Shown piece after piece: positions 8,350 through 17,551 of a stretch of DNA of 64,000 nt. Both the position numbers and the translations under genes were made by a program. The notes beneath the pieces were generated by a model. That model saw nothing but the letters and a program-made list of their open reading frames with translations, ran no database searches and was not told where the DNA came from. The stretch comes from Ruminococcus flavefaciens 007c (GTDB lineage: Bacteria > Bacillota > Clostridia > Oscillospirales > Ruminococcaceae): positions 62,001 to 126,000 of the forward strand of contig NZ_ATAX01000024.1 of assembly GCF_000571935.1 (NCBI RefSeq). The letters run 5' to 3'. Each line of letters starts with the position of its first letter. The stretch's first letter is position 1.

Positions 8350-8976
8350 TTATATTATGTTGTTTTTTATTGCGAAGACAGCAAGCTGTGTGCGATCTTT
8401 CAAGCCGAGTTTTTCAAGAAGACGGGATATTCCGTTTCTTACGGTTCCTTCTGCAAGGAAAAGCTCTGATGCGATCTCTTTATTATCAGCTCCGTCGCAA
8501 ATAAGCTTCAGAAAATCAATTTCACGTTCGGTAAGGTCAAAATTCTTAGCATCCTGCTGAACAAATACTTCTTTTTTGATAGAGCGGAATATATTGTCAC
8601 AGAAAACATTTATTCCGCCTGAGACAGCTTTGATGGAATTGATAATCTTTTCGTTATCCATTTCCTTCAGGATATAACCGTCAGCACCGCTTGCAATAGC
8701 TTTATCCACAGTTTCCTTGTCATCAAAAGTTGTAAGAACGAGAACTTTTACGTTCGGAAGAGTATCCTTGATCTTTTTGGTACCATAACTTCCGTCGTAA
8801 TCGGGCATTCTCATATCCATAAGCACTACATCAGGCTTCATTCTAACACTCATTTCATAAGCTTCTTTACCGTTTGAAGCTTCACCAACAACATTTATAT
8901 CGCTATCACTTGCAAGAACAGCTTTCAGACCTGCACGGAGTATCTTTACATCATCTGCTAATATAACATTTATCAT
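8350..8976 (-). CDS. NarL/LuxR-family response regulator
   Basis: A 208-residue two-domain regulator. Receiver: acidic pair ADD at 7-9, phospho-acceptor Asp54 in VLMDMRMPD, Thr in VLTTF, and Lys in YILKEMD. The C-terminal LuxR-type HTH, about 145-205, has LTEREIDFLKLICDGADNKEIASELFLAEGTVRNGISRLLEKLGL. Its start overlaps the end of the kinase gene by 4 bp, so it is the partner of that kinase. Targets are not visible; the divergent or nearby membrane protein genes are candidates only by proximity. Confidence 0.95.
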   Translation of the reverse strand: MINVILADDVKILRAGLKAVLASDSDINVVGEASNGKEAYEMSVRMKPDVVLMDMRMPDYDGSYGTKKIKDTLPNVKVLVLTTFDDKETVDKAIASGADGYILKEMDNEKIINSIKAVSGGINVFCDNIFRSIKKEVFVQQDAKNFDLTEREIDFLKLICDGADNKEIASELFLAEGTVRNGISRLLEKLGLKDRTQLAVFAIKNNII

Positions 8977-10586
8977 ATTTCCACCTCTTTGATCGGTATC
9001 TTGATTATTGTATTGAAGCCTTCGCCCTTTACAGAAGAAAATCTTACTGTACCGCCGAGTGCTTCAGTTCTTTCGCGTATTCCCCTTAGACCGTTATGTT
9101 CTGAGATATCATTACAGCCTTTGCCGTTATCAAGTATGTACATTTCGATACGTTCTTCGAGAAATTTGAGTATTATATCTATTCTTGTTGCATCGGAATA
9201 TCTCAGAGCGTTCGTAACTGTTTCACGGCAGTTGTCATACATTTCCTTGATACAGAAGCCGTATCGTTCGTCTTCCTCACCTTGTATACAGAGGTCAATG
9301 TCAACGCCTCGGACTGCTGTGGTAACTGTTTTTACTGCTCTGACTACGGATGTCATGAATTCGTCATCCCTAAGATTGTTTATGGTACATCTCAACTGAG
9401 TTACACCACTTCTGGAAAGTCCGTCGATTTCAGAGATATTTTCCATAATTTTCAAAGTATCCTGTTTGCCCTGTTCGACTTCAAATTTTAGAAGCTTTGC
9501 GAGAGAGCTTATCATAGTGAAGGTATGACCCGCCGAGTCGTGCATTTCCTGAGCTATGCGATTCCGTTCCTGTTCGAGACTGAGCTTTTTTTCAGCATGA
9601 GCCAGCTCATGATATTCAGTAACATTGTTTATGGTAATTATTCTTGCAACTGTATTGCCGTTTTTATTTTCGCAATAGCTCTGTTTAAGATTATAAAAAT
9701 CATTTTCAAATTTGATTTCCGTTGAAGAGAAATCAGGCGAGATCTCTTCTGCAGTTACATCGTTCAGAGTTTTTACAAGCTGAGCGATATTATGGATACC
9801 CGAAAGGAATGAAATATTGCCCGCATACTTATTTTTATAGGAAATATTTCCGTTTATATCGAAAATAACTACACCACTGTTGATGTTATTGATAGTATCA
9901 CGTATAGCAAGATTATTGATATTTAGCAGTCCGTATCTTCCAAGAGCTATTATTATAAGTAAACTCGATATTCCAAAGAAGAGTGGGGTAAGAGTTGCTT
10001 TTGATTTTAGTATTCCGGTAAGTGAAAGTGTATTAATGCCAAGAGGTATTGCAGCTGAAAGTATCAGAAGTATGGACTGCTTTGTCATCTGATCAGAGCG
10101 TTTTGTGTGTTTTAGGCAGATTATTGATATACCCGTTATGATGCATGTGTAATATATGACCTGAAAAGTATAGAACAAAGGACCATATTCTGCGCTTCCT
10201 GCTTCAAATACAGAGTAGTAGAGATAGTGTAGCGGATTAGTGATTACAACAAATATAGCAAATATCGAAATGAGGGGCAGAAGTCTTGTAAGTTTTTTTA
10301 CAACAGCACTTGTGTTTGTATATTCGGCTGACAGCATCAGCCAAAGTGGTCCGAAACAGCTTATGCCGAAATTTCCGATTATGTAGCTGATCCAGTATTG
10401 CTGTTTGGTGTAAGAAAATAGGATCAGAAGCTCTGATATAAGCCAGAGAACTATTGAGATCTGGCAGCTCAGGAATAATCTCGTAAGTCGGTTTTGGTTG
10501 CCGCGCCTTATGATCCATGTGAGTGAGCCTATCATGCCGCAAAGTCCAAGGAAAAGAAGAATTGCTGAGACTATGTTTGCTATCAT
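8973..10586 (-). CDS. Sensor histidine kinase with 7-TM sensor and PAS domain
   Basis: A 537-residue protein. Residues 1-215 contain about seven hydrophobic segments (HisKA_7TM-type sensor), 228-325 a PAS-like domain (INSGVVIFDINGNISYKN), and 330-400 the HisKA_3 dimerisation/phospho-acceptor helix with ERNRIAQEMHDSAGH (His349). The C-terminal HATPase has an N-box (EMYDNCRETVTNALRYS), DNGKG and GLRGIRERTEALGG. This is the NarX/DesK class, which pairs with LuxR-type regulators like the one downstream. The ATG at 10586 follows TAAGGAGGTG. The ligand is unknown; 7-TM sensors usually detect membrane-soluble or envelope signals. Confidence 0.94.
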   Translation of the reverse strand: MIANIVSAILLFLGLCGMIGSLTWIIRRGNQNRLTRLFLSCQISIVLWLISELLILFSYTKQQYWISYIIGNFGISCFGPLWLMLSAEYTNTSAVVKKLTRLLPLISIFAIFVVITNPLHYLYYSVFEAGSAEYGPLFYTFQVIYYTCIITGISIICLKHTKRSDQMTKQSILLILSAAIPLGINTLSLTGILKSKATLTPLFFGISSLLIIIALGRYGLLNINNLAIRDTINNINSGVVIFDINGNISYKNKYAGNISFLSGIHNIAQLVKTLNDVTAEEISPDFSSTEIKFENDFYNLKQSYCENKNGNTVARIITINNVTEYHELAHAEKKLSLEQERNRIAQEMHDSAGHTFTMISSLAKLLKFEVEQGKQDTLKIMENISEIDGLSRSGVTQLRCTINNLRDDEFMTSVVRAVKTVTTAVRGVDIDLCIQGEEDERYGFCIKEMYDNCRETVTNALRYSDATRIDIILKFLEERIEMYILDNGKGCNDISEHNGLRGIRERTEALGGTVRFSSVKGEGFNTIIKIPIKEVEI

Positions 10587-10604
10587 TTTGCACCTCCTTA
10601 TTGA

Positions 10605-10633
10605 ATTATAACATACATTTTTCTAAATATCAA
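10605..10633 (-). promoter_or_regulatory. Promoter for the two-component operon
   Basis: Minus strand TTGATA, 17 bp, TATAAT, followed by AAGGAGG before the kinase start. Confidence 0.85.
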
Positions 10634-10659
10634 CAGAAATCGTAAAAAATACTGTATAT

Positions 10660-10688
10660 AAAAACGCTCCGAATAAATCGGAGCGTTA
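10660..10688 (-). terminator. Terminator of the large membrane protein gene
   Basis: AACGCTCCGA/TCGGAGCGTT stem followed on the minus strand by TTTTATA; it lies 6 bp after the stop of the upstream gene and insulates it from the kinase promoter. Confidence 0.88.
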
Positions 10689-10693
10689 ATATC

Positions 10694-13177
10694 TTACCAT
10701 GACCAGCCGCTGAATTTCTTGGCAACTGAGGTCTTTAATGTTTCATTGTTCTTTTTGCAGTATTCGTTGATAGAGGCGATTCCTATAAGGATTATACCTG
10801 CTATGAAGAGGTATATCCACCAGTGAAGTGCCATGAGGTATTCTCTTGTTGCATAAACTGTTATAGTGAAGAGGCTTGCTGCTGATGCGATAAACCATGT
10901 CTTTGATCTTACAGCTATTGATATAATAAGAACAAGGATCATTATTCCCATTACAAATATCGTATTCAATGCGGTATCAAAAATCATTGCATCAAAGAGA
11001 AGAGCTATAAAGGACATAATAAATATGGTATTTGAAGAATACTTTGATGCTTCTTTGAATTCACGCCATATGTAACGGCAGGCAAGTCCTGTAAGTGCGA
11101 TGATTGCGATTGTTATTTTGCTGGATACTTCTCTGGATTCGGGAAGGAAGAAAGGTCTTGCAATAAGCGCTGCTGCTGTGAGCAGTGTTGAGGTAGAAAG
11201 AAGTATTGATGCAGTAGTTTGAGAGGTGTTCTTTTTTATGAAGCATCCGCAGTATATTGCAGAACCTAAAAGGGTAAAGAAACAAGCTGTTCTTGTTGTT
11301 CCGAGCATTAAAGCTATGGGAAGCCAGCCTGCTGCAAGCATCGGATCAATTACGAGCTTTTCATGAGTGCAGCAGATCGTAGCATTATGATAAACAAATC
11401 TTGAAATGCCCATGTAGAGTATAAGTATGCACATCATTACCATGAGATTTACTGTGCTGCTCTGGATATTCGAGTTTCTTAAAATTGTGCGGATCGCAAT
11501 AACAAATGATATAGACGAGAAGACCGCTGTAATGTTGTTGCGGAGCTTATTTGACATTGCAAAATGTATAAGGCATATAGCAGCGGGAATATATGTGAGT
11601 TCCTTTGCACATGAGAGGAACATCAGGATAAAGCCTGCAAATGAAAGATCCGTATAAAGTGCTGCATTGGTTTTACGTGGGTATTTTGTGTTGAAGACGG
11701 GAGCTATCCTGGGCATAAAATTCATGATAGCCGCTGATATAATAAGTATCATCGAAAATACGCTCATACAGATCGTATATGCATTTGATCCGGTTGAAAA
11801 ATTGCCGCTAATCATATCGCCGAGTCTGATCGAAGCAAGGAAAGGTATAAACGGAGCAGTAACGCCTGCTGCGATCTGTTTTGCCTTGCTTTTATCGAAT
11901 ACATATGTACCGATCAAAGCTGAATTTATCATTACCATTATAATTTCAGGCATAAATGAATCTCTTGTCATTGATGTCAGACACATAAGTGCTCCGAAAG
12001 CTGAAACGCTGAGAGTTGAGCTTTCTGTAAATGTTGATCTTAAAGCAGGGACAAAACGATGGATAAGATAACTTGCGATCATAATACCTGAGAATGTAAG
12101 TGTCGCTGTCTTGTCTGATGCAGTATTTGCTGTATATATGCCGATAATGAGTGCTAAAAATGAAAATACGATCGATTCTGCGTATATAAGGCCGTTTATC
12201 TTTTTGATGATTCCGTAATACATCAGCTGAGCAATTATAACTGTAATTATTGTAATAGAGGATATAGTAGGATCGAAGAATGATGCAAGAACATAGATTA
12301 AAGCAATGCCTCCGTATAAAGCTGCTGCGCAGATTCCGACAATTTTTATCGGAAGTTCATACTTTTTACCTTCTGCTGCCTTGAATACGTAAAGTGCTGC
12401 AATGATTAATGCCTGAGCTGCGATGAAAACAGGTGCAGCTATTTCAATATCGTCACATACCTGGACAATGCCGAAAAGTACAGTAAGAACTGTGGTGGAA
12501 AGTGCGGTGCATATAAGGGGAAGCTTCTGGAATACAGCATTTCCTGCATAAAGCATTATTGAAGCTATAAGACATGATGTAGCAATAAGTGCAAATACAC
12601 CGTCTCCGCTAAATGAGAACCATTCACCCATTAGCTTGTAATATCCGGCTGTAAGGAATGAGGTCGCTGCGAGACCAGTGCTGAGAATATAGAATGAAAC
12701 TGATGTTCCCGAAAGCCTGAGGGCCTTGCTGATAACAACCGAAAGTATCAGGAATACAGCTGAGGCTGCTGCGATTATAGCAACTCTGCCTATATGTGTT
12801 GTATGTACCCAGCCTGCAACACCAAATGCAAGTCCCGAAAGAACGATGAAGGCTGTTCCTATAAGGAATAAAATATTTGAAACAGTCATGTCTGGCTTGT
12901 TCTTTTTTGGGGGTATCGGTCTAACAGGTACAGGCGGAGGTGTGATATTTGCGCCCTGAGGCATCACAGGGAATGGTGGCTGTGTTATAGCATTAGGATA
13001 TGGCTGATTGAGATACTGAGGCATATTCCTGTTATAATAGTTGTTGACAGGATATGCTGTTCTGTATGGAGTCGGCTGTTCTTCCTTGGAGTTACTTAAT
13101 GATATAATTATAAGCGGGATCGCAAAAGGAAGTACAATAACTGCTAATATAAACAATGTGATTAACATAATCATCAT
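10694..13177 (-). CDS. Very large polytopic membrane protein, function unknown
   Basis: An 827-residue protein. One N-terminal membrane segment (1-28) is followed by a proline/asparagine/tyrosine-rich cytoplasmic-type linker (about 33-95, PYPNAITQPPFPVMPQG and PVPVRPIPPKK). After that come some twenty or more evenly spaced hydrophobic helices to the C-terminus. The layout resembles the very hydrophobic DUF2157/DUF2339-like and SCO7613-type proteins, none with a known biochemical role. No catalytic motif is visible. The gene stands alone. Its own promoter looks weak (TATAAT at 13211-13216, poor -35), with the tandem palindromes at 13255-13292 lying upstream, so activation from there is possible. 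Confidence 0.8.
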   Translation of the reverse strand: MMIMLITLFILAVIVLPFAIPLIIISLSNSKEEQPTPYRTAYPVNNYYNRNMPQYLNQPYPNAITQPPFPVMPQGANITPPPVPVRPIPPKKNKPDMTVSNILFLIGTAFIVLSGLAFGVAGWVHTTHIGRVAIIAAASAVFLILSVVISKALRLSGTSVSFYILSTGLAATSFLTAGYYKLMGEWFSFSGDGVFALIATSCLIASIMLYAGNAVFQKLPLICTALSTTVLTVLFGIVQVCDDIEIAAPVFIAAQALIIAALYVFKAAEGKKYELPIKIVGICAAALYGGIALIYVLASFFDPTISSITIITVIIAQLMYYGIIKKINGLIYAESIVFSFLALIIGIYTANTASDKTATLTFSGIMIASYLIHRFVPALRSTFTESSTLSVSAFGALMCLTSMTRDSFMPEIIMVMINSALIGTYVFDKSKAKQIAAGVTAPFIPFLASIRLGDMISGNFSTGSNAYTICMSVFSMILIISAAIMNFMPRIAPVFNTKYPRKTNAALYTDLSFAGFILMFLSCAKELTYIPAAICLIHFAMSNKLRNNITAVFSSISFVIAIRTILRNSNIQSSTVNLMVMMCILILYMGISRFVYHNATICCTHEKLVIDPMLAAGWLPIALMLGTTRTACFFTLLGSAIYCGCFIKKNTSQTTASILLSTSTLLTAAALIARPFFLPESREVSSKITIAIIALTGLACRYIWREFKEASKYSSNTIFIMSFIALLFDAMIFDTALNTIFVMGIMILVLIISIAVRSKTWFIASAASLFTITVYATREYLMALHWWIYLFIAGIILIGIASINEYCKKNNETLKTSVAKKFSGWSW

Positions 13178-13254
13178 CCTTTCTGTTTATCGGGGTGGTT
13201 TGCTTCTGTGATTATATGATAACACTGCTTGCTTAAAAAAGTAAGATGTCGTTC

Positions 13255-13313
13255 GTCACTTATATAGTGACAAATGTCACTTTCTGAGTGACTGATGACA
13301 CTTTAAAAAGCGA
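13255..13313. promoter_or_regulatory. Tandem 17-bp inverted repeats with 21-bp spacing (operator array)
   Basis: GTCACT-N5-AGTGAC occurs at 13255-13271 and again at 13276-13292, each with perfect 6-bp arms. A degenerate third copy (GACACT...) begins at 13297, again 21 bp on. Two helical turns between centres puts bound dimers on one DNA face. The array lies between the divergent membrane protein gene and the nitroreductase/lipid operon: upstream of a weak minus promoter (-59 and -80 by estimate) and of a good plus promoter. The regulator is unknown. Confidence 0.75.
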
Positions 13314-13352
13314 TGCGGTTTGTGTTATCATTTATTATGTAAGCGGTCTAAC

Positions 13353-13381
13353 TTGAAAGAAATATCTAAAAGTGGTATAAT
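13353..13381 (+). promoter_or_regulatory. Promoter for the nitroreductase/lipid operon
   Basis: TTGAAA, 17 bp, TATAAT. The start site would fall near 13388, so the in-frame ATG at 13387 is unlikely to be used, which supports ATG 13408. Confidence 0.85.
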
Positions 13382-13407
13382 ACATTATGATAGAGGAGGA
13401 ATGTACT

Positions 13408-13923
13408 ATGGGATTTATGGAACTTGCGTCAGGCAGATACTCAGTTAGAAGCTTTGACGACCGGCCGATAACTTCAGAGCATCTCGGGATTATACTGAAA
13501 GCAGCGAATGCAGCGCCTACAGGCTGTAATTACCAGCCTCAGAGGATATATGTTGTCCAGAGTGATGAGATGCTGAGCAAGCTCCGAGAGATAAGTAAAT
13601 GTACTTTCGGTGCAAGAACAATACTTGTTTTTACTTATAATAAGGATGAGGACTGGAAGAATCCATTGGAAAGCGGAGTTCGTTCGGGTGTAGAAGATGT
13701 AAGTATTGTAGCCACTCATGTAATGCTCCAGGCATGGGAGCTTGGCATTGGCAGCTGTTGGGTCAATTACTTTTCTAATTCCAGACTTGAACGAGAGCTT
13801 GGGATTCCCGAAAATGAAAGCTCGGTACTTATTATGCCTGTTGGTTATCCTTCAAAGGATTCCGGGCCATTGCATCTGCATGAAGAATGTAAACCTTTAG
13901 ATGCTACAGTAAGGTTTATTTAA
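13408..13923 (+). CDS. Nitroreductase-family FMN oxidoreductase
   Basis: Start at ATG 13408 after AGAGGAGG. The 171-residue protein begins FMELASGRYSVRSFDDRPI, the R-x-S-x-R-x-F FMN phosphate-binding segment, then ANAAPTGCNYQPQRIYVV and a C-terminal AWELGIGSCWVNYF and VLIMPVGYP. This is the short nitroreductase type that binds FMN as a dimer and uses NAD(P)H. Physiological substrates vary (quinones, enones, nitro compounds). It is the first gene of a six-gene run with gaps or overlaps of 12 bp or less, which suggests a redox step in the same pathway as the lipid genes, though it could simply be carried along. Confidence 0.88.
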   Translation: MGFMELASGRYSVRSFDDRPITSEHLGIILKAANAAPTGCNYQPQRIYVVQSDEMLSKLREISKCTFGARTILVFTYNKDEDWKNPLESGVRSGVEDVSIVATHVMLQAWELGIGSCWVNYFSNSRLERELGIPENESSVLIMPVGYPSKDSGPLHLHEECKPLDATVRFI

Positions 13924-13935
13924 TGAAGGTGAGCC

Positions 13936-14598
13936 TTGTTGAAAAAAGAAAATAAACTTATATATAGGGGATTAAGACTGATATTCAAACCACTTTTTCA
14001 TATTCTTTTCAGGCCTGTAATAATCGGCAGGGAAAATATTCCGAGTGACGGAGCTGCTGTTCTTGCAGGCAATCATAAACACGCTTTTGATCCAATATTT
14101 GTTGATGTATGTACAAAAAGGATTGTATGTACCCTTGCTAAAAAAGAACTTCACGACGGTAAATTCGGATTTATTTTCCGCGGCGCGGGAACGATACCCG
14201 TAGATCTTCACAGCGCACGTAATCCTGACGCACTTGATGCAGCAGTCAGAGCACTTAAAGAAGGAGAAATAGTAAATGTTTCTCCGGAAGCAAAGAGAAA
14301 TAATACCTCTGAGCTGCTCCTGCCCTTCAAATTCGGAGCTGCTGTTATGTCATACAGGACGGGGGCACCGGTTATCCCATATGCTATATCAGGTAAGTAT
14401 AAGCCCTTCAGGGGAAGAGTAACAATAAAAATCGGAAGTCCTGTTTATCCCGCAGGGAAAGATACGGATACAATCAACAGAGAAATATACAATTCTGTGG
14501 CTGAGCTTTTAATGAAGATAATGCCGCAGGATGAACTAAAGAGTAAAAGATTTTCATCCTATGATGAGTGGAGGACTGAATATGAAAAGACATCTTGA
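13936..14598 (+). CDS. PlsC-like 1-acyl-glycerol-3-phosphate acyltransferase
   Basis: A 220-residue protein with a TTG start (13936, or the adjacent TTG 13939), preceded by GAAGGTGAG. Acyltransferase block I is GNHKHAFDPIF (H-x4-D); block III reads PEAKRN in place of the usual PEGTR, a real change at the substrate-phosphate site. Block IV is GAPVIPYAISG. An amphipathic/hydrophobic N-terminus (10-25) would hold it at the membrane. It overlaps the next gene by 17 bp. The altered block III, the operon and the separate acyl-activating enzyme suggest an acceptor other than ordinary lysophosphatidate. Confidence 0.85.
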   Translation: MLKKENKLIYRGLRLIFKPLFHILFRPVIIGRENIPSDGAAVLAGNHKHAFDPIFVDVCTKRIVCTLAKKELHDGKFGFIFRGAGTIPVDLHSARNPDALDAAVRALKEGEIVNVSPEAKRNNTSELLLPFKFGAAVMSYRTGAPVIPYAISGKYKPFRGRVTIKIGSPVYPAGKDTDTINREIYNSVAELLMKIMPQDELKSKRFSSYDEWRTEYEKTS

Positions 14599-16228
14599 AT
14601 ATCCGGAGTGTTCTATATACGATCATATAAGAAAATGTGCCAAGGAATACGGAAGCCTCAGTGCTCTTGAATACTTCGGAAGGTCAATATCTTACCGTGA
14701 ATTGATACGTGAAATTAATCGATGCGCCTGTGCTCTTACAGCGGCAGGCGTAAACAAGGGAGACAGTGTATCCATATGTCTTCCCAATATACCACAGGCG
14801 GTTTACCTGTTTTATGCAGTAAGCAAAGTCGGAGCCGTTGCTAATATGATCCATCCTTTGTCTTCGGAAAACGAAATAATCAATTATGTTAAACTTACAG
14901 AGAGCAAATATATATTCGCTGTTGATCTTATCGCAGATAAGCTCAGAAAGGTAGTCAGAAAAGCTAATGTAAAACTTGCTGTTGTAATATCTCCTGCTGA
15001 TGAGATGCCTGTTTTATACAAAGCAGGATATAAGCTCAAAGAAATAAAGGAGCGTGTGAAAAAAAGTGAATTCACTGATTGGAAGCAGTTTATATTGCGC
15101 GCAGCTCCTGGGGACAAGTATTATAATACTCACGGCGGAGCCGATGATTGCGCAGCTATTCTGTACAGCGGAGGTACCACAGGTAAGCCTAAGGGAATAA
15201 TGCTTACAAATCTTAATTTCAATGCACTGGCACTTCAGAGCATTGACGCCTGTGGCTGTCTTGAAAAAGGTGACAGAGTCCTTTCGGTAATGCCTGTATT
15301 TCATGGTTTCGGACTTGGTGTTTGTATACATACAGTTCTCACATTCGGCGGAACTGCTGTAATACTGCCAAAATTCAATGTTGCCGAGTTTGATAAGCTT
15401 ATATTTAAATACAGACCAGGAGTTATTGCAGGCGTCCCCGCAATATATGAAGCTATGTTAAGGAGCGACGGATTTGAAAGAAAACAGCTTGATTTTATCA
15501 AATGCGTCATCTCCGGCGGCGATTCACTTGCAGAAAACACCAAACTAAAGCTCAATGAGATGCTTAAGGTACACGGCTGCAAATGTACTGTCAGGGAAGG
15601 CTACGGCTTAACGGAATGTGTTACAGGAAGCTGTCTTACCCCGGATAAATGCACGCTGACTGGAACCTGCGGATTGCCGTATGCGGATACTTTTTATAAG
15701 ATCATAGATCCTGAAAGCGGCAGGGAATTGCCTGACGGAGAAACAGGCGAGATCATTCTACGCGGACCTACGGTTATGAAAGGATATTATAAGGAGCCCG
15801 ATGAAACGGCTGATACCCTCGTGAAAGACAGCGACGGCTATATATGGCTGTATACAGGCGATCTTGGCTGCAAGGATGAAAATGGATACATATATTTCCG
15901 CCAGAGACTGAAGCGTATGATAGTGTCAAACGGATACAATATATATCCGCAGGTAATAGAAAACGTAATAAGCTCACATAAAGACGTTGCTATGTGTGCT
16001 GTAGTGGGGATTCCCGATGAACTCAGAGGACAGAGGGTGAAAGCATTCGTTATGCTCAGAGAAGGTGCTTCTCGGGAAAAAGTAAGATCAGAGCTTGAAA
16101 AATTAATGCAGAACAATGTATCGGCATATGCAATTCCAAAGGAGATCGAATTTGTTGACAGTTTCCCGAAAACTCTTGTTGGTAAGATCGCATACAACGA
16201 GCTTATTACGGAGGAAATGCGAAAATGA
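14582..16228 (+). CDS. AMP-forming acyl-CoA synthetase / fatty acid ligase
   Basis: Start at ATG 14582 (MKRHLEYPECSIYDH) after GTGGAGG; 548 residues, within the usual range. ANL-superfamily motifs in order: P-loop A3 SGGTTGKPKG, A5 GYGLTE, A7 YTGDLG, A8 hinge RLKRMIVSNGYNIYP, and A10 Lys in KTLVGKIAYNEL. It should activate a carboxylic acid with ATP to an acyl-adenylate and then a thioester with CoA or an acyl carrier. It overlaps the PlsC-like gene upstream and the radical SAM gene downstream (ATGA), so an activated acyl group is probably passed within this operon. Confidence 0.9.
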   Translation: MKRHLEYPECSIYDHIRKCAKEYGSLSALEYFGRSISYRELIREINRCACALTAAGVNKGDSVSICLPNIPQAVYLFYAVSKVGAVANMIHPLSSENEIINYVKLTESKYIFAVDLIADKLRKVVRKANVKLAVVISPADEMPVLYKAGYKLKEIKERVKKSEFTDWKQFILRAAPGDKYYNTHGGADDCAAILYSGGTTGKPKGIMLTNLNFNALALQSIDACGCLEKGDRVLSVMPVFHGFGLGVCIHTVLTFGGTAVILPKFNVAEFDKLIFKYRPGVIAGVPAIYEAMLRSDGFERKQLDFIKCVISGGDSLAENTKLKLNEMLKVHGCKCTVREGYGLTECVTGSCLTPDKCTLTGTCGLPYADTFYKIIDPESGRELPDGETGEIILRGPTVMKGYYKEPDETADTLVKDSDGYIWLYTGDLGCKDENGYIYFRQRLKRMIVSNGYNIYPQVIENVISSHKDVAMCAVVGIPDELRGQRVKAFVMLREGASREKVRSELEKLMQNNVSAYAIPKEIEFVDSFPKTLVGKIAYNELITEEMRK

Positions 16229-17550
16229 ACAAAAAAGTTCTTCTTGTACACCCTGAGATCTCACGCACAAAATATAATTTTGCAGGTGTCATAGATAATG
16301 AGCCTCTTGAACTTGAGTATATCTTTGCTTTGCTGAAAAAAGAGGGCTTTGACCCCTTTATCTGGGACGGACAAGTGGAAAAAGAGCCGTTTATCAACAA
16401 ACTTCATGAAATAGAGCCGTTTGCAGTATATATTTGCGGCCGCACAAGACAGGAAAACTTCATGAAAGAATACTGCCTTGCGGCGAAAGACATGAATTGC
16501 ATAACCATAGTTGGAGGACTTCATGTTCAGCTCAATTACAGACGTTTTTTTTGCAGCTATATAGATTACGTTGTTACTTCCTTTGATATATTTAATATAG
16601 TGAATATCCTGAATGATATAGAACCCGAAAACAGTATATGTATACAAAAAAACGGAAAGTGGACAGTAAAAGAGGCTGTTCCCTTTGATATTAACAGGCT
16701 TCCGCTTGCAGACCGAAGCTATTATTACGAGCATACCGACAGATACCGTTATCTTGAACTTTTACCCTGTGCTCACATCAGAACATCTTACAGCTGCCCC
16801 TACAAATGCAGTTTTTGCTGTAGGAGCAAAATGAATTGCGGAAAATACTCTGCAAGGGATATAGATAATGTTGTTGACGAAATTGCAGAAATTAACTGTG
16901 ATAATATATATATAATAGATGATGATTTCCTGTTCGACAGAAAAAGAATAGAACGTTTTATAAATCTAATACGTCTGCGCGGTATAAAAAAGAAATTTGT
17001 ATGCTATGGCAGAGCTGATTTTATAGCTGCTAATGCTGATCTTATGCAGGAACTCAAGGATATAGGGGTTTACTATATTCTTACTGGACTTGAAGCGGCT
17101 GACGGCAAAAGGCTGAAGAATTATAATAAAAAAACAGGCATGAAAACAAATGCTGAGGCTGTCCGTATCCTGAACGAAGTCGGTATAAACATAATGGGAA
17201 TGTTCATTGTGGATCTCGATTTTACGGCCAAGGATTTCAGAAGTATATATAAATGGATAAAAAGGCATAAAGTCAGACACACGGCTATTTCGATCTTTAC
17301 ACCGGAGATGTCATCAGAACTTTATGAACAATACCGCGGAAGACTTATCACAGATGATCCGAGCCATTGGGACTATCTTCACGTAGTTGCAAAGCCCGAG
17401 AAGATGAGTGTGAGAAATTATTATATGTATTATCACATTCTGGTAGTAAAGCTGTTTCTGAAGGGAAAACGTGAAGGTATATACGATTTTCTTGATTATG
17501 GCTATTATATAAAGTCCATGCTGAAAAATCTATTTAAATTTGGAGGATAA
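16225..17550 (+). CDS. Radical SAM protein with N-terminal B12-binding-like domain
   Basis: A 441-residue protein. Residues 1-135 form a Rossmann-type B12-binding-like domain (KVLLVHPEI, PFAVYICGRT, CITIVGGLHVQLN), but no D-x-H-x-x-G motif is present, so cobalamin would bind base-off or not at all. The radical SAM core has CPYKCSFC (Cys191, Cys195, Cys198) followed by NIYIIDDDFLFD and GLEAADGKRLKNYNKK. Relatives include methyltransferases and C-C bond-forming lipid enzymes of the HpnJ/BchE type. Start overlaps the ligase stop. In this operon a modification of an acyl chain or head group is the natural guess; the reaction itself is not known. Confidence 0.85.
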   Translation: MNKKVLLVHPEISRTKYNFAGVIDNEPLELEYIFALLKKEGFDPFIWDGQVEKEPFINKLHEIEPFAVYICGRTRQENFMKEYCLAAKDMNCITIVGGLHVQLNYRRFFCSYIDYVVTSFDIFNIVNILNDIEPENSICIQKNGKWTVKEAVPFDINRLPLADRSYYYEHTDRYRYLELLPCAHIRTSYSCPYKCSFCCRSKMNCGKYSARDIDNVVDEIAEINCDNIYIIDDDFLFDRKRIERFINLIRLRGIKKKFVCYGRADFIAANADLMQELKDIGVYYILTGLEAADGKRLKNYNKKTGMKTNAEAVRILNEVGINIMGMFIVDLDFTAKDFRSIYKWIKRHKVRHTAISIFTPEMSSELYEQYRGRLITDDPSHWDYLHVVAKPEKMSVRNYYMYYHILVVKLFLKGKREGIYDFLDYGYYIKSMLKNLFKFGG

Positions 17551-17551
17551 T

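Noticed and set aside
7197..8504. Plus-strand open frames opposite the ThrE-type gene and regulator
   Set aside because: Several overlapping frames with high Cys/Ser/His content and no RBS; they mirror membrane-protein codons on the minus strand.
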